From assembly GCF_019279795.1 (NCBI RefSeq), contig NC_056732.1, positions 1,076,159,740-1,076,223,739 on the forward strand: 64,000 bases of DNA, given 5' to 3'. Position 1 is the first letter of the stretch, and each line of letters starts with the position of its first letter. The notes under the pieces were generated by a model, which had not been told where the DNA came from, ran no database searches, and saw only the letters and a program-made list of their open reading frames with translations. Positions 56,160-64,000 of the stretch are shown in pieces. Both the position numbers and the translations under genes were made by a program. Source of the DNA: Protopterus annectens. Its lineage: Eukaryota > Chordata > Ceratodontiformes > Protopteridae.

Positions 56160-59100
56160 TATGTATTTAATTCCAATTCCCATTATATCTTTTAGATACT
56201 ACAGGGTTCTAATATCTTTTACATTTTTTTTCTTTTTTTCCGATGTGACTTGGTTTTCTCAAGTGAAGACTAGGAATCTTTGTTATTCCATGAGTAGGCT
56301 TTTTGGATTAAAAAATATATATTATTTACAATTGTTTTTCTTCAGCCTGAGATCTTTTTTTTCTTATATACATTAAATTCAAGCTTATAAGTAATTTTTC
56401 TTTTTCAGACCATAACACATTAACTTTAAGGATAGAAATTAATTTTAAAAGATTAACTTTTATCAGTAGAATATTAGCTTATATTGCTAAAATGTAAGAC
56501 TATAAAACATGGTTATTAGAGGAGATAGAACATTTTCTAATATTCAATGACACTCCTGATTCTAACTTAATAATGGCATGGGGCTCATTTAATGCATATA
56601 CTTATGCTAGAATAATTTTTTAGTACAAAAATAAAGTAAAATAATGGAATAAATAAATGTTAGACATACAATTTAAGTTAAAAGAAATGATAAAACATGA
56701 AAATAAAAGGGGAAGTAACAAAATTAAATAATAAAATTAAATAATAAATATAATGAGTTAACTCACAAAACTGAAATAGCATTAGAAAAACTCAAGTTAA
56801 CATCTTATGCTTGCAAGCTCTCCTAGACACTTAAAACATAACTAAAATAATCACATTTCAAACAAATATATTACTAAAGGTTTAAAAATCCTTTAACAAA
56901 TAAATTAAATTCTGGTATTGGAGACATTTTAGAAATCTTCAGAAATCATTATTTATCTTTAAAGCAAAAAACAATAAATAGTGAAATATAGTTACTATCT
57001 AACTTTGATAAATCCTCAGTTAAAAAAACTCTTCCTTGCAAAAATGTTTTGTTAAAATACATTTCCTTACAAGAAATAATTCAAAAAATAAAAATGATTA
57101 AAACTAGAAAATCTCCTGGAAATGATGGAATTATTTCAGAAATATGTAAATTATTCCCCTAAAAAGTTCTAATAAATTTACATAGTGCTTTTGTAGAAGT
57201 TCAAAACTCATTTCAAGTACCACCCTCATGGAAATACTCTCTAATCACTCCAATTATAAAAGAATGTAAAGATCCTCGGGAATGTTCTTCTTATAGACCA
57301 ATTTAACTTATTAATGTAGATTATAAAATCTTCATGTCTATATTAGCAGATAGAATGAAAGGGATTTTACTGGAAGTAATTGGTATAGACCAATCTGGAT
57401 TCATTCATAAAAGACAAACATCTGGCAATATTAAAATATTAATTACTTTCATTTATGTGATGAATACAAAAAAATATGAACTATTATTTCTAATTTTAGA
57501 TATTAAAAAACATTTCACTCAATTGTCTGGAACTATTTATTTGAAGTATTATATTTATTTGACCCCCCCCACTTCACTAAAATGTTAATAGCCATTTAGA
57601 ATAACAATAAAGCATATGTTAAATTAGGCCCATTTACCTCAATTTTTATACATTTAACAAAAGGAATTAAGCAATGTTGTCCCCTCTCCCTTTATTATTT
57701 TATTTAGCCATTGAGTTACTCATAATTCTTATTAATTCAAATGCCAAAAAATCAAGGTATAGAATTTAACAGGAATACAACTCCAAAATTATATTATTTG
57801 CTGATGATATTCTTTTAAATATAAAAAAATATTCTGAAACTCTAATAGAACTTGAAACAAATTATAAACAACTTTCAAAATAAGTCCAACTTGCATTTTA
57901 ATAATTCTCAATCAAATTATCTCATTATAAATAAAAATAACTCAGCAAATATAGTTAATCACTTAATAGGTACTGAATCTACTAATTTATTATATTTAGG
58001 AATTCATATATGTAATAATGCAGAGGGGAGTATAAATTATAATTATGAAAAATAATAAGCAATTTTAAATAATCCAATTAAATCTTGGAATAAAATCGAT
58101 ATATCTTTTGAAGGAGAGTACAAATTATTAAAACAACATTATTTCCAAGATCATTATATGTAACTCAATCTCTTATTTTGCCACATACTAAGAAACAAAT
58201 AAAAACAATACATACATTACTGTTAAATTTTCTTTGGTACCCCAATAAACTTAGATTGAATGTAAATCATTATTTTAGGCCATGGTGTAAATGAGGAATA
58301 TGTTTTCCAAATATTGAAACTTATTCTAAAGTAGTAGTTAGAAGATGATTTTCAAGTGGTTAGAAAATAATTATACAGCTAACTGGAATTTTTTGCATTC
58401 TCATCTATTCAATACTAAAAAATCAAACCCATTAGATTCAATAAATTATATTTGATATAATCCCTTCTGCTTTCATATCTGCAAGTACTGACAAGCATAT
58501 ACATATTCTCCATCTATTTCGACTATATAAACCAAATACTAAAATATTTAAGAAAATAATATTGTCAAATTTGAAAAAATAAATTTTGGTTCAAATCCCT
58601 CATCCCTTTTGCTTTAATAAAAAACTATACAAACACTATACCAATGCAAACACTTAATTCCTGGAAAGAACAATATTTTTATTATGGTTTTCAGTGCATT
58701 GAAGGAATTTCAGTCAAGTCAATAAAAACTATCTCTAAAGAATTCAATTTCAATTATAAATATGTAACCTTATCTACAATTAATTTTAATTTCAATCCAA
58801 ATCAGATCTTCTTCTTTATGCAATTTGAGTTGTATTGTGATGCCAGAATGGATACAAATTGTATTTGAAATTCTCTACAATTTTAGAGAATTTGAGAAAT
58901 TTAATTTCTAAAATACATTTAATAATAGCTAAAGATGATTTGAATTTAAATGAGACATTTTGGACATTTTTCTCAAGATCGTTTTGCTACATTTTCTGAA
59001 TAAAGTAAAAAACAGATTTTATGTTCTGTTAAAAACTCTTCTTGTACACTTTATTGGAGTATTTTAATTTGGAAAAATTTGTTTAGAGCTTTTTTAACCC

Positions 59101-59540
59101 ATGAAAGAACTGCTAAAATTTAAAAGGAAACTAATATTAAATGCTGGAGATGTAAACATAATTTAAATGCTAATTGGTCACATATATCTTATGATTGTAA
59201 TATGTTCAAAACTTTTGGTCAAATCTTTTATAGCTTTGTGGAATGATACCTTAATTTTCAAGAAAGAAATGGTTCTCTTCAATATTCTAAACACACCTAG
59301 TTAAAAAGGACTATTCGTATCTTACTTGGATAATACTCACTGTGGCTAGAAAAATTGTCACAAGGAACTGGAAGGTTCCTACTGAATCAACGTTTGAAGA
59401 CTTCCTCATTCTTCTGAAAGACACAGCAATCAAAGAAACTGCAACAAAGGAGAGAAGAATTTACCCCAACAAACTAAAGAACAATCTGCGGTTGAAGGTT
59501 ATGATCCTTATAGACTCCTTTTCTTTACCCAGTTAAATAT
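56160..59540 (+). pseudogene. L1/Tx1-like LINE ORF2, heavily decayed
   Basis: The order of motifs fits one L1/Tx1-type ORF2. Endonuclease end: about 56240-56300 (DVTWFSQVKTRN) and SDHNTLTLRIEI at about 56408. RT: KSPGNDGI at about 57110, CSSYRPI at about 57290, then the frame 57334-57588 with SILADRMKGILLEVIGIDQS and GFIHKRQTSGNI, and LFADDILLN at about 57800. Thumb: LLYLGIHI at about 57995. C-terminal zinc knuckle: CWRCKHNL...NWSHISYDC at about 59140-59200. End block: ARKIVTRNWKVP at 59345. Stops are too many to count. Its AT richness and decay make it one of the oldest elements here. Confidence 0.75.
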
Positions 59541-60779
59541 TATAGTTTTATTTCTACAATCTCAAAATTTTGTCTTGATTCATTTTTTATAATTCTGATC
59601 TCAGGCCTTTTGTATATATTGTAAATAGTTTTTTTTTAGTTTCTCTTCTAATGTTAAGAATTATCTAACTTGCATATTATATTAATGTCAATTTTTATTA
59701 TTAACGTAATCATTTTTATTTTAAAAAAATTATTAAAACACTTTAAGTAAAAAAAATACTCTAAGTGAAAGAGTAATCATATATGTGGCTCCTAAGGGTA
59801 AACAGGGTCTCATTAGAGTTTATAGAATGATACAGTACTTTTCATTCCAGATATGTCAGATGTGAGGTTGCTATTAAGCAAATCATTTGAATGACATATG
59901 GAATGGTACTGAAGTGCAGAACATGAAAAGTGTTTTTCATTCTTAAACTGTTAACCAAAGCATCTGCATTAAAATATTTGATGGAACAAATCAGACACAT
60001 TACAAGTAGATGTATTTATTTATTTATATTTTTTTACCGAGATAGTCTGATTAGGTCAGTAAAAGCAAACCCCTTTTTAGCAGAGTGCAGGGGAGAAAAG
60101 GTCCATACCTCAATATGAAAAAAGACAAAGTACACAAAACAAAAAAGTTACAATAAATTTCCTAGTAAGATAATGTTATACAGAGTAAGCTTATTAAAAA
60201 ATAGAAGCAAAAGCATGAGATAATCCTACAGATTTAGAATTGCATTTATAATTTGTGCAATTGCATATACAAAGTAGGCTCATGGTAGACAATTTTAAAA
60301 ATCAGTCCAATTCATGTACAGTTACTTAGCAGTATCAGAGCACAATAGGGAAATTAGTTGCAATGTTGTATAGAGTATAAATATGAGGAGTAGAGAGGAG
60401 TTCTTGGGTAATAGCAATATAGATTGTATAAATAAGGAGAGAAAAGTCTAGGACTAGAGAAGTTATAGTAAGGGGATTGGAGAAAAAAGAAAGGAGGGAA
60501 AATAGTGTGTGAAAGATTAAGGAAAAACAGGAAACAATATAGTACAGCTGGACAGGGAGGCAAAGAAGGAGTTGTACAAAGAAGGCAGGAAGCATTTTGA
60601 ATCTGCATTATGAGCAAGATTGTAAAAAAGGAAAGCAAAAAGAATGCAGGAAGGCCTGACATAAATTAAATTTGATAGTTCTATAAAATATCATGTGGGT
60701 GAGGAGAGAAGAAGGAAAAAGAGATGGGTAAAGATAAAAACACTGTAGAATTTCCCTCTTATGGAACAAGAGCAGAGGC
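59541..60779. other. No supported gene
   Basis: AT-rich. The minus-strand frames at 60335-60662 are hydrophobic translations of a purine-rich stretch (60430-60760) and have no motif. Confidence 0.45.
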
Positions 60780-61490
60780 ATGTATCCAGTAAGTGTTGTT
60801 TGAGTTTAATGTTGACAAGTTTGTTACTATCATTTTAAGTAGTAAGGGTAAGGAAGTTCAAGGCCTAGGTATATAGGAGTGCATAGAGTCAGCAGATGAA
60901 TTATTAGATGGGGTTATGTCAAGACGTGGTTTATTAGTGGAGTGAAGCTGTCTATTTTTAGTGTAATGTTGAAGAATGTTTGTTAGGACTGGACACTGGT
61001 CAGGTTTGTAGATGAGTTTGGGTGTGGTTATTAGCTGTGAGAAGAATTAGAAAGAGGTAGTTCTAGTCATGAAAGTTTTTTAAGAGCAAGACAGTGGTTT
61101 ACTTTATAAGGTGAGTTGATAGCAAATTTTGTGATTTTATTGTAACATGCTCAAGCTGTTTGGATTGTGAGGCTTGTATGTAAATCAGTTCTAGAGTGTC
61201 ATAGAGGAATGCAGGAAGGCTGAGGCACTGTCTCCTTGTAGAGTTTGTTAAAGAAGTACATATCCTGTGCAGTGAGCCTAGCTTCTAATGTGTTTTCATA
61301 ACTTCTTTATATGGAATTCAAGTTTTAGTTGTTCATCAATGGCGACTCCTATCAACTTAGTACTGGACACTAGTTCTATTTTCATGCTAGTTAAAGAGAT
61401 TTGGAGGGTTAAGTAGAATTACTTTAGATGTTTTAGGATTCAGGAACAGTTGGAAGTTGGAGAGCCAGGCTTTAATGGAGATGCACTCTA
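60780..61490 (-). pseudogene. LINE RT thumb/C-terminal fragment, minus strand
   Basis: Minus-strand translation from about 61480: SIKAWLSNFQLFLNPKTSKV, the post-FADD block. At about 61400-61330 it reads ELVSSTKLIGVAIDEQL and FHIK, the LGV(x)D..L.F..HI block. Further downstream it decays. It is a different family from the CR1/L2-like copies above, since the wording of these blocks differs. Confidence 0.55.
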
Positions 61491-61889
61491 ATCACAACTA
61501 TTCACAGTCAAATTGCAAAGTTAAGAGGATAATTCAATCTTTGAGATAAATTATGAAGAAAGCTCATTGTCTAAAAAATGACTATGCATTTTTTCTTTCT
61601 TGGAACAGAGGAGTAATCTCTTGTAAGGTGTTGAGTCTTTTACTAGTTTAGGTATTGATGGGTCATAGATTATAGAGCAAAATACCTAGTTCTACTTCCT
61701 TACTTCAGTCCAAAATCTGAGTTTATTTAAAGAGATACTGAAAGAAAAACTAGACTACTGAAGGACTCATGCCTGCAAATATTTTAGGGGAAGCATTTTG
61801 TGAGGATTTTGGAACCTGTTGCATTCCATGGACATCGTGTACCATGATTAAAGCTGAGTTGTATATTATGGATTTTAATAAGTTCTTAA

Positions 61890-62990
61890 TCACAAATTTT
61901 AGATGCTAGCTTACTAGTGATGTTGTACTCTTGGACCTAGCTAAGGCATTTGGCTTAATTTAACATTCAACAATCATACAAAAGCTGAACTTGTGAGGGG
62001 ATACCACTCATATTCTTTGTTCATGAATTCTGGACAAAGCTAAAATAATGAGACAATTGGGGATGATTTTTAAATTTCACTCTAATTTTCTTAAATTGAT
62101 AATATAACAGCAGGTTTTACATCAACATGTGTTTCATGAACAGTAATTAGTATGAAACTATTATGTCTGGCATCATTGATTGACTTTAATCCTTTGTGAT
62201 TTGCCAGAATAAAATATACAGGAAGCAAGGCAAAGATATAAAGCAAAATCAGAGCTCAGAGATCTTATCTGGCTGTACATTCTGGAAAATGGGACAGTTG
62301 AAAGGTATATTGTGAGGGTTATACCACATATAGTTAAATGGTTGGGTTTCTGGATAAGAAACTGAGAGTCTTGTGCCAGGATTAAGAACAGTATAACTAA
62401 TTTGTATATAAATTTGAAGGGCATACCAGAAGTCTTAATACTGAACAGATTTTTAAAGCTTTCCAAGGCCATTAACTGGATGGCTGCTAAAGGCTGGATG
62501 GAAAAGTTTGCTGATGACATAAAAAAACAGGAACTGCCAGAATGTCTTGATGGATGCTCTGTATGGGCAGAAAGATATAATATTACTTTTAATAGTAAGA
62601 AATGCAACATCCTTTATATAGGGTTTTCTGATTTTAACTACTCTTATGCTATCAATAATGATTTGTTACTAGCCTGCACTCAGTTCAGGGATCTAGGAGT
62701 AATTCTTGGCAACTACTAAACAAGGTTTAATAATAATGCTAATACAATTGGCTGAAATTCATTTAATCATTTAGCATTCCTAATTTAATACTAGGAATAG
62801 CAACATCCATACATAAAGATGTGTTTGAACCCCTTGTTAAAGATTTGGTAATGTCTTGATTATTGTTCCAGCTTCTGGACTTTCTCTGTCTTGGACTTAA
62901 ATAAGCTAGACTGAAAACATTGCCTGATAATGAAAATGACAAGTGGTTCAGTTTCCATGCTGTTTATTATAGGACTTTAAGATGAGATCT
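61890..62990 (+). pseudogene. LINE RT fragment, plus strand
   Basis: DVVLLDLAKAFGLI at about 61920, KFADDIKKQ at about 62505 (catalytic FADD), WAERYNITFNSKKCNILYIG at about 62565-62625 and FRDLGVILGN at about 62690: palm and thumb of a non-LTR RT with a deletion or decayed stretch in the middle. The C-terminal part to about 62990 is barely readable. Confidence 0.65.
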
Positions 62991-63044
62991 TATCTGGCTG
63001 CACAAGTGTCTTAAAGGTATCTCATTCAGAAAAAAAGAGTGGTG

Positions 63045-63690
63045 TCACAAAAGGTTTCTCATCCAGAAAAAAAGAGGTCATTGTTCCCCTCTACTCATCA
63101 CTCATTAGACCCATTATAGAGTACAACGCCCCTTTTGTATGTACCTCACAAGACATTTACAACAACTGGAAAGGCCGCAAAAATACCTCACAAAGAGGAT
63201 TACTGGCTTCAAACAGATGCCTTACGCAGACTGTCTCAAAAAACTCCAGCTTTACTCCATCGCATATCACCTACTCAGAGGCGATCTTTGCCTAACATAC
63301 AAAGCTATGTCAAACCAGAGCTGTTGGATATGGTCCACTTAAAGAAATCCCAATCCCTCCAAGCTACACGCTCTAGGGACCTAAACCTTGTCACCACAAT
63401 AAACAGAACATGCTGGAGGGATAGATTCCTGTCCCAGAGACTTCCCATACTCTGGAACAGACTACCTATCTATGCCAAACAGAGCTCCTCATTAGCACTC
63501 TTCAAGAAAAATCTTGATGATTGGATGGGTAATAGGAAATTCACCCTGGGGATCACTTCTGTGGTTCTGCTTGACAGGAGCACAGGAAAATAATTTTCTT
63601 GGGTGGCGAAAGCCAGGGTACCTTTTTGGCTAGGCTTGTATAGGCCCTAGGGCCAATAGCCTAGTACCTACCTATGGACCTATAAAGATG
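63045..63690 (+). pseudogene. CR1/L2-like LINE 3' end
   Basis: Plus-strand copy of the C-terminal domain seen at 23187-23948. Frames 63139-63342 and 63135-63593 carry QLERPQKYLTKRI and CWRDRFLSQRLPILWNRLP. It ends in GGCTAGGCTTGTATAGGCCC and CCTACCTATGGACCTATAAA. It needs only one frameshift, so it is a young, severely 5'-truncated insertion. Confidence 0.85.
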
Positions 63691-64000
63691 AGATGGTTAT
63701 GAATCTATTAAGTAAACAGTTTATGGAGAATGTTGCAGGCACAAGAAATATCAAACTGAATGTAATTATAGATAACATTTACTGTAGCATCAATGAAAAC
63801 ATTTTCCAGCGAAGGCTTGCAAAGATCTGAAATATATTACCTACTGGTATGAGGTCCAAGGTGTGGCAAGGGAGGAGTGCAGGGTCAGCTTCAGCAGGCA
63901 CAAGCTTTTAGGAAGCATGATCATCACTGCAATAGAGATGCTGATCAGTCCCTGTAAGCAGCGCAGGCCGTCATTTAAGCAGCTGCAATCAAGATTGTGG
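63691..64000. other. No feature recognised; window end
   Basis: About 63830-64000 is less AT-rich. Plus-strand translations near the end resemble a LINE RT region weakly (RMRS), not enough to call. Confidence 0.35.

Noticed and set aside
60335..60662. Hydrophobic minus-strand frames that look like membrane proteins
   Set aside because: Artefact of a purine-rich plus strand giving Leu/Phe/Ser/Pro codons; no motif.

Overview
The window reads as vertebrate nuclear DNA made almost entirely of transposable elements. I find no recognisable host gene and nothing bacterial. It is AT-rich and holds two endogenous retroviruses, one Ty3/gypsy element, several CR1/L2-like LINEs, an L1/Tx1-like LINE, tRNA-derived SINEs (one V-SINE-like), Penelope-type inverted repeats and a very large PIF/Harbinger-type DNA transposon. 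This mixture suggests a repeat-rich non-amniote vertebrate such as an amphibian, lungfish or basal ray-finned fish. That placement is inference; no species can be named from the sequence.

The main structure is a three-level nest over positions 1108-43083. The outer element is a minus-strand retrovirus, called ERV-A here: 5' LTR 42401-43083, primer site 42391-42399, gag, pro, pol, env, then a 3' LTR that resumes at 22237 and ends at 1108. Four later events broke it. (1) A 20.4 kb Harbinger-type element (1465-21900) sits in the 3' LTR. (2) A CR1-like LINE (about 23090-25325) sits in env. (3) A plus-strand gamma-type retrovirus, ERV-B (30500-39904, TSD CCAAA), sits inside the protease gene. (4) A 33-bp, 11-codon minisatellite expanded inside pol (28395-28890). 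ERV-B is itself interrupted in its 3' LTR by a 312-bp foldback (39446-39757) with a 15-bp target duplication. The outer end of ERV-A is mirrored as a long palindrome (335-1247).

The Harbinger-type element has short terminal inverted repeats and chains of hairpins just inside both ends. It carries a broken DDE transposase (2824-3976, plus strand), an apparently intact three-exon Myb/SANT-like gene (14021-12336, minus strand) and exons of a second Myb/SANT-like gene (20678-20217, minus strand). It also holds older LINE pieces, a 250-bp tandem array and long microsatellites.

The right third (43-64 kb) holds a V-SINE-like SINE, a LINE 3' end, a complete-length but decayed Ty3/gypsy element (46838-52418, tRNA-Leu-type primer site) with a tRNA-SINE in its leader, a pair of Penelope-type ends in inverted orientation (54265-55142) carrying hammerhead-like motifs, an L1/Tx1-like LINE (about 56160-59540) and three more LINE fragments. 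Nearly every coding region is a pseudogene; the Harbinger Myb/SANT gene is the best candidate for an intact protein.
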